A DNA stretch of 64,000 bases from JAPOXR01 sp963664715 (GTDB lineage Bacteria > Pseudomonadota > Alphaproteobacteria > Rhodobacterales > Rhodobacteraceae), in assembly GCA_963664715.2 (NCBI GenBank), contig CAXXUY010000002.1:372001-436000 (forward strand), written 5' to 3'. The notes under the pieces were generated by a model. The model searched no databases and was not told where the DNA came from. It saw only the letters and a program-made list of their open reading frames with translations. Numbering within the stretch: position 1 is the stretch's first letter; each line of letters begins with the position of its first letter. Made by a program: the position numbers and the translations under genes. Positions 45,285-54,037 of this stretch are shown here, in pieces.

Positions 45285-46597
45285 CGCCCGTCCTCCCCGT
45301 TCCTGCCGAGGTCGCGGAAGGCGATGGACGAGGCCGGCGGCCCGTCCCGGCCTTCGCCGCGCCTGACGGCGGCGTTGGCATGCACGTCCAGGGGCGTCGC
45401 CAGCCCGGCGTCCCGGCCGTCATGGACGACCTTGAGGGGCCGGGCCGGCGCCTCCGGATCGAAGCGCAGGGTCACGGTCTCGCCGACGAGGGCGGGATCG
45501 ACCTCGTAGGCACGGCTCCTGAGGCTGACGGTGCGGTCCTTCGCGACCCGGCGCTTCGCCTCGAACAGGAAGAGGTCGTCGAGATCGAGCCCGGGGCCGG
45601 GATGGCGGACGTCGCCGGCGGTGGCGGACCACCTGTCGAGCGGGGCCATGCCGCCGAGGCCGCGATGGGGGCGGGCGTGGTACTCGCCCTCGATCCAGGC
45701 GTGAAGCCGGCGGTTCATGGCTTCGAGGTCGCGGGTGTCCCCGTCCTCGAGCCTCTCCAGGACGCTGCGCCTGACAGTCCTGAACCAGCGTTCGATCTTT
45801 CCCTTTCCAGAAGGTTGCCAGGGCCGCGCATGGATCAGGACGACGCCGAGCCTGGCGCAGACGAGCGCCAGGTGCCGGGAGCGGAAATTCGCACCGTTAT
45901 CGACGTAGAGTTTTCTGGGATAGCCCCTCTTCAGCAGGGCAAGCTTGAACACCGGCAGGAAGGCGGCGGTGTTCTCCGAGAACGCGAAGGCCGCATGCGG
46001 GACGACTCGCGTGCAGTCATCTATGAACGCCAGGAGATACGTCTTGCGCCGCCGCCCGTGCCCGTCGCCGCACTTCGGGCCGTGCATGACGTCCGACATC
46101 CAGAGATCGCACGCGTTCGGGTGCTCGAAGCGCCGCCGGTCCTGCGGCGGCGCTCCGTCGTCATTCCCCATCAGCCCTTCGCGGGACAGGAGGCGGTGAA
46201 CGGTCGAGGGCGGCAGGGGCACGTCCGCGGGGACGTCGCCGTCCTCCCGGACCCGGGCGATGGCGTCGCGGACGCTGAACGCGGGGTTCTCCCGCTTCAC
46301 GGCGATCAGCGCCTCGGACGCCTCGACCGCCAGCCGCCGCGGCTTTCCGTCGTCGCGCCGCCGCTTCGGGAAGAGCGCGTCGAAGCCGCCGGACCGGTAG
46401 AGGCGCATCCAGTCGCGCATGGTCTGCTCGCCGACGCGGGTGCGGTTCGTGCCCGGAATCACGTGGTCCCGCGCAGCCCGGTCGCGGAGGCCTGCCACGA
46501 TCTCGTGGCTGCCGGCAGGCTGGACCAGCAGGTCCGCGATCAGTCCGTACCTGAAGAGCGCGACGTCCCGTCGCAGGCTGTCGTCATCTTTCGTCAT
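45281..46597 (-). CDS. rve-type DDE transposase (TniA/MuA-like)
   Basis: A 438-residue transposase from ATG 46597, preceded by AAGGAGA. The N-terminal half has helix-turn-helix segments (RVGEQTMRDWMRLYRSGGFD, LPPSTVHRLLSREGL). The integrase core shows Asp in LWMSDVMHGPK, Asp in LYVDNGANFRSRHL and Glu in PSGKGKIERWFRTVRRSV. The C-terminal Mu-type barrel (VSLRSRAYEVDPALVGETVT) follows. It belongs to the two-component transposases that work with an AAA partner, encoded just downstream. Confidence 0.92.
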   Translation of the reverse strand: MTKDDDSLRRDVALFRYGLIADLLVQPAGSHEIVAGLRDRAARDHVIPGTNRTRVGEQTMRDWMRLYRSGGFDALFPKRRRDDGKPRRLAVEASEALIAVKRENPAFSVRDAIARVREDGDVPADVPLPPSTVHRLLSREGLMGNDDGAPPQDRRRFEHPNACDLWMSDVMHGPKCGDGHGRRRKTYLLAFIDDCTRVVPHAAFAFSENTAAFLPVFKLALLKRGYPRKLYVDNGANFRSRHLALVCARLGVVLIHARPWQPSGKGKIERWFRTVRRSVLERLEDGDTRDLEAMNRRLHAWIEGEYHARPHRGLGGMAPLDRWSATAGDVRHPGPGLDLDDLFLFEAKRRVAKDRTVSLRSRAYEVDPALVGETVTLRFDPEAPARPLKVVHDGRDAGLATPLDVHANAAVRRGEGRDGPPASSIAFRDLGRNGEDGR

Positions 46598-46668
46598 GTG
46601 GGTCTCCTTGCCGTTCCGGGGCTCCACGGCCCCGATTCGACCAGTCTGCGGAACCCGGGACGCAAGGA

Positions 46669-47265
46669 TCAGGGGTCACGGAGTGTTGGCGGGCCCCGTA
46701 CGGTACCGTGGCCGGTTCCGGGGGGACGGAATCCGACGGGCGGCGGCAGGTGCTGCAGGTGGGCGGCGCAGAGGCCGCGCAGCTCTCTCAGGACGGATTC
46801 GGTGCCGAGCCGCGCCCGGAAGGCGGCGATCTCCGGCGCCGCGCCCTGAAACAGGTCCGGGAACAGGCCGATGACGATGGCCAGGAAGCGGTGGATGGAT
46901 TGGGCCCGCCACCGGATCCAGCGCCGCTCGGCCCCGCGATCGGAGATGTGGTGGCCCGGACGGGCCTGCCGCGCCGCCGCCTGCACGCCCGGCGCCGTCT
47001 CGAAAGCGACCACGGCCTCCTCGACCTGATCCAGGGTCCCCGGCGTCCGCGCCGCCAGGAATTCCGGCAGGAGACTGAAGGTGGTGTGGGACTCCCGGCA
47101 GTACCAGCGCGCTATCCGCGTGCCCGCAGGGGTCTTGCGCTCGTAGGTGCCATGACTGGCCAGGGAGCAGCCGCCGTCCGGATGGTTCGGGCAAACCTCC
47201 AGTCTGGCGTCGCGCCAGGCTTCCGTGCTAACGTATTCCTCGGCGGTCAGTCCTGTCACCAACAA
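46669..47265 (-). CDS. DUF6431-like zinc-ribbon transposon accessory protein
   Basis: A 198-residue protein. The N-terminus holds CPNHPDGGCSLASHGTYERK and RWYCRESHTTFSLLPEFLA, a probable metal-binding ribbon like those in transposase DNA-binding domains. The rest is helical with ERRWIRWRAQSIHRFL and a Pro/Gly-rich tail. I name the DUF6431 group from memory. It lies 71 bp upstream of the rve transposase on the same strand and probably forms the first gene of the four-gene operon. A truncated relative is at 12.9-13.1 kb. Confidence 0.72.
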   Translation of the reverse strand: MLVTGLTAEEYVSTEAWRDARLEVCPNHPDGGCSLASHGTYERKTPAGTRIARWYCRESHTTFSLLPEFLAARTPGTLDQVEEAVVAFETAPGVQAAARQARPGHHISDRGAERRWIRWRAQSIHRFLAIVIGLFPDLFQGAAPEIAAFRARLGTESVLRELRGLCAAHLQHLPPPVGFRPPGTGHGTVRGPPTLRDP

Positions 47266-47507
47266 TAGCTGAACTGGTCGTCCGCGGCCCGGCGAGTGTC
47301 ATTCGCGCGGGCCACCCTTTCCTGCTTCGGATCACCTGCGGATCACTTTCGCCCGAAAGGAGCGCAAGGCAATGCGACAGCGGCCGGACTTTCCCGCTGC
47401 CGGAAAGCGGCTGCCGGGAAAGGAAACGGCAGGTGCCGGCGTCCCGCATTGTACCGGAAACTTGGCAATCCGTGCACGAAGATATCCGGGAAGGAACGTG
47501 CCGATCA
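47266..47507. other. Non-coding right end of the transposon
   Basis: About 240 bp upstream of the zinc-ribbon gene, probably with its promoter and the transposon terminus. It shares on the opposite strand an almost identical block with 12.82-12.89 kb. Confidence 0.5.
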
Positions 47508-48321
47508 GATCGGATTAATTCAGGAACCTACAACAGGTAGTTCCTGGCCCGCTTCTCGTATCTTGTTGCCACTCTCCGGAACTCTTTGATTTTGCCGAAG
47601 AAACGCTCCACAAGGTTGCGCCTGGCGTATAGGTCCCGGTCCAGATCCCGTGGCACCTTCCGGTTCGCCTTGGAGGGAATCACGGCAACCCCGCCAGCCT
47701 CGGCGACAAGGTCCAGGATGGCGTCGCTGTCATAGGCCCTGTCGGCAATCACCCTGGTTCCGGCCTCGAGGCCGACCAGCAACTCCGGCGCATGCGTGCA
47801 GTCGGCCGCCTGTCCCGGCGACAGCCGCACAGCAAGCGATCGCCCCGCACCGTCCAGCGCAGCATGGATCTTCGTCGTCAGACCGCCACGGCTGCGCCCG
47901 ATCTCGCGCGGCTCACCGTCCCGGCGCGAGCCGGAGCCGTGCTTGTGTACCCGCACCGCCGAGGAGTCGATCATCCGCTCCCCCAGACTGGCCGCCGAAC
48001 CACCGTCCGGGCCATCCTCGTCATCGCCGTCCAGGCCGGCAAACCGTTGAAGATCCGAGATAATCCTCGCCCAGGTCCCGTCCTTGCTCCAGCGGTTGTA
48101 GCGGTTGTAGCAGGTCGTATACGGGCCGTAACGCTCGGGCAGGTCACGCCAGGGCGAGCCAGCCCGCAGAATGAAAAAGATCCCGTCCATGATCCGACGG
48201 TCGTTCCTGCGGACAGGCCCCCGACGTCCCGTCGGCATCACCGAGCTCAACAACTCCCATTCCTCCTCCGTCATATCGTGTCGATCACCAGACAACTCCA
48301 CCTCCATCAAACAATCCGATC
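47508..48321 (-). mobile_element. IS5-family insertion sequence (second type)
   Basis: About 814 bp with short inverted repeats GATCGGATT at left and AATCCGATC at right. The target duplication is not clear, so the ends may be a few bases further out. It is a different IS5 subgroup from the copy at 21.5 kb. Confidence 0.7.
47528..48310 (-). CDS. IS5 family transposase
   Basis: A 260-residue DDE transposase. MTEEEWELLSSVMP starts the domain. Catalytic residues are Asp in MIDSSAVRVHKHG, Asp in RVIADRAYDSDAI and Glu in RRNLVERFFGKIKEFRRVAT. GGLTTKIHAALDGAGR is also typical. A start at the internal Met (MTEEEW) is possible. Length is usual for this small subgroup. Confidence 0.93.
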   Translation of the reverse strand: MMEVELSGDRHDMTEEEWELLSSVMPTGRRGPVRRNDRRIMDGIFFILRAGSPWRDLPERYGPYTTCYNRYNRWSKDGTWARIISDLQRFAGLDGDDEDGPDGGSAASLGERMIDSSAVRVHKHGSGSRRDGEPREIGRSRGGLTTKIHAALDGAGRSLAVRLSPGQAADCTHAPELLVGLEAGTRVIADRAYDSDAILDLVAEAGGVAVIPSKANRKVPRDLDRDLYARRNLVERFFGKIKEFRRVATRYEKRARNYLL

Positions 48322-48405
48322 CAACTCTCTATAGCATGGTTCATACAATTTGGGTACAGACTCTAGCCTCTTCGAGGCAGTCCGAAGCGTCTGACAGGTT
48401 GCAGG

Positions 48406-49110
48406 TCAGCTGATGCGGGATTTCTTGCTGTTCGTCCAGAGGCGCTCGTTCTTCTCGATCTCCCTAATGCGAACCGCAATGCTCGGGTGACTCATGAGCC
48501 AGGCGATCCCGGCAGCAGGCCGTCCTGCAACTTTCTCGAGATTGCGAAGCATGTTCTTCTGGGGTTCTGTTCCGATTCCTGCCTTGAACAACAATGCACT
48601 CGCGAATTTGTCCGCTTCCAGCTCATCGACGCGAGAGATCCTGGAACCGAGCAGCTTGACAAGGCCGGTGGCAATCAGTCCTCCGAAAAATGGAATAAAC
48701 CTCCCAAGCACCATTCCAAGAGCCATGCGTATTGCATTCTGACTCGCAAACACCGCGAGGCGCTTTTTCGTGTGTCCCAGCGCCAGGTGTCCGAGTTCAT
48801 GCGCAGTGACGGAGCTTAGTTCCTCGGCGGACACATCACCGCGCTGAAAGCAGTCGTACAGACCACGGGTCAGGTAAATGTCTCCATTTGCCGTCACCAG
48901 CCCGTTGATCGTGGCGACTTCGTAAATCGAGGTTGAAACTTCAGTAATTCCCGCGGCCTTGGCCAGTCTGGCGTTCAGCCGCAAGATCACCGGGTCCGAG
49001 AGTTCGGACGACTGCTTCCTGATTTGTCGTTGGGTTCGCCAGGCTGACAGCATGAATACGGCGAACATGTAGATCAGCGGCAAGACAATGAGCGCGGCCT
49101 TCGAGATCAT
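48406..49110 (-). CDS. M48 family metalloprotease
   Basis: A 234-residue zinc protease, HtpX/Ste24-like. The zinc motif is HELGH in SSVTAHELGHLALGH, and the third ligand Glu is in SRVDELEADKFASALL. An N-terminal transmembrane segment (residues 5-23) anchors it, and a further hydrophobic segment follows the zinc site. It could act in membrane or envelope protein quality control. Its start overlaps the dgoA stop by ATGA, so it is read with the galactonate genes, which is odd for a protease. Confidence 0.9.
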   Translation of the reverse strand: MISKAALIVLPLIYMFAVFMLSAWRTQRQIRKQSSELSDPVILRLNARLAKAAGITEVSTSIYEVATINGLVTANGDIYLTRGLYDCFQRGDVSAEELSSVTAHELGHLALGHTKKRLAVFASQNAIRMALGMVLGRFIPFFGGLIATGLVKLLGSRISRVDELEADKFASALLFKAGIGTEPQKNMLRNLEKVAGRPAAGIAWLMSHPSIAVRIREIEKNERLWTNSKKSRIS

Positions 49111-49739
49111 GGTTCTGTCACCTCGATGGAAGGATGCATCATCGCCAGATCATATGCCTCGACAATCCGTCTTGCTCTCTCTTCAATCATGTCGATTGGA
49201 ATGTCGGGTGAATAGAGACTGGATCCAATGCCGAATCCATCGATTCCGCGGCTGATCCAGTCAGGGAACTGCTCCGGGCCAACGCCGCCGACCGCAATCA
49301 GCCGGGTGCCGGCGGGAAGAACGGCACGCATATCAGCTGCACCTTGAGGTCCGACGAGTCTGGCTGGGAACAACTTGACGCCATCCGCTCCCGCCCGGAG
49401 TGCCGAGAAACACTCCGTCGGCGTAATCGCTCCAGGCCAGGAATCCATGCCGAGTCTCTTGGTTTCCCTGATCACCCGCTTGTCGGTATTCGGCGACACG
49501 ATGATGCGGGAGTCGCATTCGGCAGCGCGCCGTACATCGCCCGGCGTCAACACCGTCCCCGCCCCAATGACCGCGTCGTTCCCAAACTGTCTCGCCAGAA
49601 CCGAGATGCTGGTGAAGGGTTCCGGTGAGTTCAGCGGAACCTCAATGATTCCTATGCCTTGATTGACCAGTCGTTCTCCGACTTGTGCGACCTGTTTCGG
49701 CTGAATTCCACGCAGAATTGCGACCAGTCGCCGCGGCAT
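49107..49739 (-). CDS. dgoA: 2-dehydro-3-deoxy-6-phosphogalactonate aldolase
   Basis: A 210-residue class I aldolase that splits KDPGal into pyruvate and glyceraldehyde-3-phosphate in the De Ley-Doudoroff galactose pathway. Glu in GIGIIEVPLNSPEP, the VIGAGTVLTPGDVRRAAECD block and the Schiff-base Lys in DGVKLFPARLVGP are present. It is directly linked to dgoK (stop and start overlap), which distinguishes it from the Eda paralogue. Confidence 0.93.
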   Translation of the reverse strand: MPRRLVAILRGIQPKQVAQVGERLVNQGIGIIEVPLNSPEPFTSISVLARQFGNDAVIGAGTVLTPGDVRRAAECDSRIIVSPNTDKRVIRETKRLGMDSWPGAITPTECFSALRAGADGVKLFPARLVGPQGAADMRAVLPAGTRLIAVGGVGPEQFPDWISRGIDGFGIGSSLYSPDIPIDMIEERARRIVEAYDLAMMHPSIEVTEP

Positions 49740-50647
49740 TACACCCGCCCCGACAATCGGTAGGCATGGCTCAGGCCGTTCAGGACAGCGACTTCCGAGT
49801 CCATTGTTTCAATTGCCTTGCCGATCCCCTTGAATGCGGAAGTGTAGGCAGCATGCACAGTTCCTGATCCCAGGACAACGAGGTCCTGATCACTCCAGAG
49901 TGACCGGGTCGATGCCAGTTCAGTGCCGATCAGTATCCCGGACAGACGCGAATTTGCATCGGCTGGTTCCAGTCCGCAGACAAGCGACTCGGATCTAACC
50001 GAGAACAGACTGGCCGATATCCTGGCGGGATCTCGCATGCTCCGCTCAACCGCCTCCAGGTAAGCGCTTTCACGCCAGCCCGACTTGTCAACAGAGTGAC
50101 GCAAAAGGGATTTGGTTCCGAGCAATTCGAACAGTTCTCCGGTCATATACGTCTGGAAACCGGTTATATGACCGGAGTTGACGCTAACCCACTTGGAGTG
50201 GGTTCCGGGCAGGCATACAACCCCTTCAAACTCTGGCAGTATCGAAAGGAGACCTGCAATTTGCGATTCCTCTCCCCGCATGACATCCGGGCCCGGACGG
50301 GTCGTGGAAATGCCGGGTACGATTGCAACCGAAATCCGATGATCTGAAACGACAGGAGTCGTAAGCCCACCAGGTGCAACCGGTGTGCAAGGCGCACAGC
50401 GATACGGTGCATGAATCCAGCCTTGGTCGGCTCCAACCATGCCACATGCGATCACGGGAATTTGTCGGTCGACAGACAGCCAGTCTCCAACAACTGACGT
50501 CAGGGCGGCCTCGAATCCTTCCAGCTCGACTCGAGCCATGCCAAGACGGGACTCGATCCTTCGAAAGACCGTCCCGTTGTTTAACATTCCCCAGGCCCTG
50601 AGATTCGTCGTCCCCCAATCGACTGCGATCCATTCAGGACAATTCAT
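49739..50647 (-). CDS. dgoK: 2-dehydro-3-deoxygalactonokinase
   Basis: A 302-residue sugar-acid kinase of the ASKHA fold. WIAVDWGTTNLRAWGM at the N-terminus binds phosphate, VVCLPGTHSKWVSVNSG is the family signature, and LVVLGSGTVHAAY is at the C-terminus. It phosphorylates 2-keto-3-deoxygalactonate for the adjacent aldolase. Confidence 0.94.
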   Translation of the reverse strand: MNCPEWIAVDWGTTNLRAWGMLNNGTVFRRIESRLGMARVELEGFEAALTSVVGDWLSVDRQIPVIACGMVGADQGWIHAPYRCAPCTPVAPGGLTTPVVSDHRISVAIVPGISTTRPGPDVMRGEESQIAGLLSILPEFEGVVCLPGTHSKWVSVNSGHITGFQTYMTGELFELLGTKSLLRHSVDKSGWRESAYLEAVERSMRDPARISASLFSVRSESLVCGLEPADANSRLSGILIGTELASTRSLWSDQDLVVLGSGTVHAAYTSAFKGIGKAIETMDSEVAVLNGLSHAYRLSGRV

Positions 50648-51078
50648 GCAATTTTCTCAATCAGTGTGAAGTTCTGTCATTTGGTCGAGATTCGGGATTG
50701 TTGTGTTTCATGCGTCACGCTTGCACGTCAAGTCCCCAGGAACTCGGAATCGCGCCCTTGCCGGTTCCGGCCTGCCGGATTCACGGTCGTGACCGGCAAT
50801 CCTGGCGAAGACGATGTCGGGCGGAGTTGAACTGGAACCGGACTGGAACAGGAGTGGACGGATGGATGCGCTGTGCATTGATCCCTGCCGGCTGACCTCA
50901 GGACTTGTACTTGCGGGGCGTCCCTTCTTGCAGCGGCCATTCGTCCTCGCTGCCTGAAATCATGCACGCAGGTCAGGCTACTGGTTCTGGATTAACTCGG
51001 TGTTCTGGAATACGTCCATGTTCGTGCCGGAATCCGGCATTTTGACCAGGAAATGCCAACACGGCAGGAGGATATCAA
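50648..51078. other. Divergent intergenic region, no supported gene
   Basis: About 430 bp between dgoK and the GH2 gene, which are read away from each other. Promoters for both must lie here. Short frames on either strand show no family and no clear operator is visible. Confidence 0.5.
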
Positions 51079-53328
51079 TTGAGAACTGTTCGTCCTTTCA
51101 ACGACCAATGGGTGTTCAGCGAAGGATTTGACACCGGCTCTGCAGGCAAGTTGCACGACGGGCATCCTGTCAGGCTTCCTCACAATGCAGTTGATCTGCC
51201 ACTCAACTACTTTGACGAGAGAGTCTACCAGAGGGAGTTCTGCTACCAGAAGGAGATTCCCTGGGAACCGGAATTCGCAGGCCGGGAAATTCGACTGCAA
51301 TTTGACGGGGTGATGGCAGACTCGGACGTCTACCTGAATGGAACCAGAATCGTTTCGCATGCCGATGGTTATACGCCGTTTCTTGCAACTCTGACGCAGG
51401 GGCTTGTCCGGGGTTCGAACCTTGTTACGGTCAGGATCAGTGGCAGGGAGAACCCGGATATTCCTCCGTTCGGTGGGCAGATTGATTACCTGACATATGC
51501 GGGGATCTACCGTGACGCCTGGCTGGTCCTGACTGGCAAGACTTGGATCGAAAACCTGAAGGTTGAAACGCCTGATCCGCTGAACGCCAGGAAACAGGTA
51601 GTTGTAAAGTATGAACTTTCCGGGGTCGCTCCCGTAAACGGCACCATAACCTGCAAGATCCTTGATGCCGCGGGTAATCGCGTCGCGGTCAAGCAACAGC
51701 AAACAGGGGGAAGCGAGGGAAGGTTCGAGTTCCAGGACCTTGAAGGAATGGAACTGTGGGAAATCGGCTCACCGGTGCTCTACCGCGCCGAGTTGGTACT
51801 CGAATGTGAACGCGGAGGTTCCGATATGCTTGCGGCCGGCTTCGGCTTCAGGTCAGCAGAGTTCACGCCAGAGGGTTTCTTGCTGAACGGCAGGCCACTG
51901 AACATTGTTGGCCTCAACCGGCACCAGTCATTCCCGTATGCCGGATACGCCATGGGACGGCGTGCCCAGGAACGCGATGCGGAGATCCTGAAATTCGAAC
52001 TGAACTGCAATCTGGTCAGGACATCGCACTATCCTCAATCCCCCTGGTTCCTCGATCACTGTGATCGCATAGGCTTGCTGGTTTTCGAGGAAATCCCTGG
52101 TTGGCAGCATATTGGCGGGAGCGGGTGGAAACAGATTTCCGTAGACAATGTCCGCCGAATGATCAGGCGAGACTGGAATCATCCTTCGATCGTGTTGTGG
52201 GGGGTCAGGATCAACGAATCGCCGGATGATCGCGAGTTCTACCTGCGAACAAATGACCTTGCCCGAAAACTGGATCCGACACGCCAGACGGCCGGAGTGC
52301 GCAACTTCACGGCGAGCGAGTTTCTCGAGGATGTGTACACGATGAATGATTTTGTCATCGGCAATGAAGATCTTCCCTGGGTCAATACCGGTCGCATTCC
52401 CCTCAGGAGCCAGCAGGATGTTACCTGCCTGGACAGGCCAGTTCCCTACATGGTGACCGAATTCAACGGACACATGTACCCGACCAAGATCTGGGATAAT
52501 GAACAACGGCAGATGGAACATGTGACGAGATTTCTGCAGGTCCTCGACGCGTCGTTCGGTGACCGGCAGATTTCCGGCAGCATCGGCTGGTGTATGGCAG
52601 ATTACAATACGCATAAGGACTTTGGCTCGGGCGATCGCATTTGCCATCACGGCGTCATGGACATGTTTCGCCTGCCCAAGTTTGCCGCGAGTGCCTATGC
52701 AAGCCAAAGGAACCCAGACGAAGGAGTTGTTCTGCGGCCAGTGACCTACTGGGCCAGAGGGGAAAGGAGCATAGGCGGGGTTCTGCCGCTCATGATCCTG
52801 ACCAACTGCGACGAGGTGGAAATGCGCAGTGGAATCGGTCTTGCGATGAGATTTGCGCCGGACCGGGTCAATTACCGGAACCTGCCCAACCCGCCGGTCG
52901 TCATTGATTACCTCGGTATCCCGAAGGAGAGCCTCGGGGCGTGGGGCCATGAATGGCAGGATGTCTGTTTCCTCGGAATTCTCGGAGGCAAGACGGTGGC
53001 GGAAGTTCTCATGGTGGCGAATCCTGTGGCAACCGAACTGAGGCTCGAGCCCGATAGCGACCACCTGCTTGCATCGGAAAAGGACGCGGTTCGCATTACC
53101 GCGCATGCACTTGACCAGGCGGGTATGCCAATTCCCTACTTGATGGATCCCTTGAAAGTCTCGGTTGACGGACCTGCACGCCGGATCGGGCCGGAGATGC
53201 TGTCGTTCAGAGGAGGTTTGGCCGCGTTCTGGATCGAATCAACCGGTGAAACCGGGCATGTGGATGTCGAGGCCAACTCGCCGAGATTCGGAACAACTGC
53301 TATCGCGCTTGATGCCATTCTTGGTTGA
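51079..53328 (+). CDS. Glycoside hydrolase family 2 beta-glycosidase
   Basis: A 749-residue enzyme with the GH2 layout: sugar-binding jelly roll (residues 1-160), immunoglobulin-like domain (about 165-265), TIM barrel (about 270-560), then a C-terminal extension. The catalytic acid/base is the Glu of VLWGVRINES, and the nucleophile is the Glu of YMVTEFNGHMYP. NRHQSFPYAG resembles the GH2 signature. The substrate may be a beta-galactoside, given dgoK/dgoA next to it; beta-glucuronide is also possible. TTG is the start, with AGGAGG seven bases before. No signal peptide is seen, so it is cytoplasmic. Confidence 0.9.
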   Translation: MRTVRPFNDQWVFSEGFDTGSAGKLHDGHPVRLPHNAVDLPLNYFDERVYQREFCYQKEIPWEPEFAGREIRLQFDGVMADSDVYLNGTRIVSHADGYTPFLATLTQGLVRGSNLVTVRISGRENPDIPPFGGQIDYLTYAGIYRDAWLVLTGKTWIENLKVETPDPLNARKQVVVKYELSGVAPVNGTITCKILDAAGNRVAVKQQQTGGSEGRFEFQDLEGMELWEIGSPVLYRAELVLECERGGSDMLAAGFGFRSAEFTPEGFLLNGRPLNIVGLNRHQSFPYAGYAMGRRAQERDAEILKFELNCNLVRTSHYPQSPWFLDHCDRIGLLVFEEIPGWQHIGGSGWKQISVDNVRRMIRRDWNHPSIVLWGVRINESPDDREFYLRTNDLARKLDPTRQTAGVRNFTASEFLEDVYTMNDFVIGNEDLPWVNTGRIPLRSQQDVTCLDRPVPYMVTEFNGHMYPTKIWDNEQRQMEHVTRFLQVLDASFGDRQISGSIGWCMADYNTHKDFGSGDRICHHGVMDMFRLPKFAASAYASQRNPDEGVVLRPVTYWARGERSIGGVLPLMILTNCDEVEMRSGIGLAMRFAPDRVNYRNLPNPPVVIDYLGIPKESLGAWGHEWQDVCFLGILGGKTVAEVLMVANPVATELRLEPDSDHLLASEKDAVRITAHALDQAGMPIPYLMDPLKVSVDGPARRIGPEMLSFRGGLAAFWIESTGETGHVDVEANSPRFGTTAIALDAILG

Positions 53329-53496
53329 GTGGAATGAGCCCGCATGGCTGTTTCAGGCCACTGCAGGCCCTGCAGGGAACGAATCGCCACTGATCAGGAG
53401 GCGCAAAAGCCAGCGGCATCCAACCCGGAAAAGACTCTGCCCACCCACTGAGCCTTTTCGCCAGACTTGGGCGCCAACGCCCGCCATTGGTTTGCA

Positions 53497-53676
53497 CTAG
53501 CCGGTATATCCGATTTCCAGCCAGCCGGCCGCCAGTGTCAGGAATAGGCCCACAAGTGCGAATAAAAGCGCGTAGACGGCACCAAACTGGATAATGTCTA
53601 GCCTGTTGCCCTGCTTTCTTGCCGCGGCACGAGCCCCGAGCAACGCCCCAAATATCGCACCGAGCACTACCAACAT
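53497..53676 (-). CDS. Small membrane protein
   Basis: A 59-residue protein with two hydrophobic segments: MLVVLGAIFGALLGARAAAR, then a basic loop (KQGNRLD), then YALLFALVGLFLTLAAGW. It resembles short Rhodobacteraceae proteins sometimes mislabelled apolipoprotein acyltransferase; the function is unknown. ATG 53676 and TAG 53497 give a clean frame opposite the GH2 gene end. Confidence 0.65.
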   Translation of the reverse strand: MLVVLGAIFGALLGARAAARKQGNRLDIIQFGAVYALLFALVGLFLTLAAGWLEIGYTG

Positions 53677-54037
53677 GGTTCTTTCCCGCGAGTTGAAGTC
53701 GCTTGCCCGACTGCCGGGCTTGCGATCGTGGATCTGGGTGTTCCGGCAACTCTGAGCGCCAACCGGTCCCGGCGAGCCGGAAAACCGTCGTCTGTCGTGT
53801 TGCCCGGTTCGAGGGCACTCCCTGCCAGGGAGATCCCCCGTGTATCTGGCTTCCTTGAGCCGTCGGGCTCGTTGAGACTGTTAAACACTTTGAATACCGG
53901 CTGTCGACCCGGACAACTTTTACGAAACGGCAGAAAATTGCAAATGACTGCGAAAACCAAATTGACTAATCGGGCTGTCATGGGCATTAGCAGGCGACAA
54001 CAGTTTCGGCACTCTGCCGTGCTTGGAGACTGACTGA
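53677..54037. other. Intergenic region upstream of dksA
   Basis: About 360 bp between the small membrane protein and dksA, which diverge. It should hold both promoters. No gene, operator or riboswitch-like fold is evident; the AT-rich stretch at 53881-53975 is the likeliest promoter site. Confidence 0.4.

Larger units (their letters stand above)
43280..47507 (-). mobile_element. Four-gene TniA/TniB-like transposon with TOPRIM gene
   Basis: The unit runs right to left: zinc-ribbon protein, rve transposase, AAA ATPase, TOPRIM protein. The last three overlap by ATGA. It is bounded by an IS630 on the left and an IS5 on the right, so the limits given are approximate. The upstream non-coding DNA near 47.27-47.46 kb resembles that at 12.65-12.89 kb. 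Terminal repeats were not found by eye. Confidence 0.75.

Noticed and set aside
44485..45423. Upstream extension of the TOPRIM protein to 611 residues
   Set aside because: This part overlaps the AAA ATPase gene in another frame and is Arg/Pro-rich; the ATG at 44484 with an ATGA overlap is the natural start.
45380..46849. 489-codon plus-strand open frame across the rve transposase
   Set aside because: It is the complementary shadow of a clear DDE transposase in high-GC DNA, with no family features.
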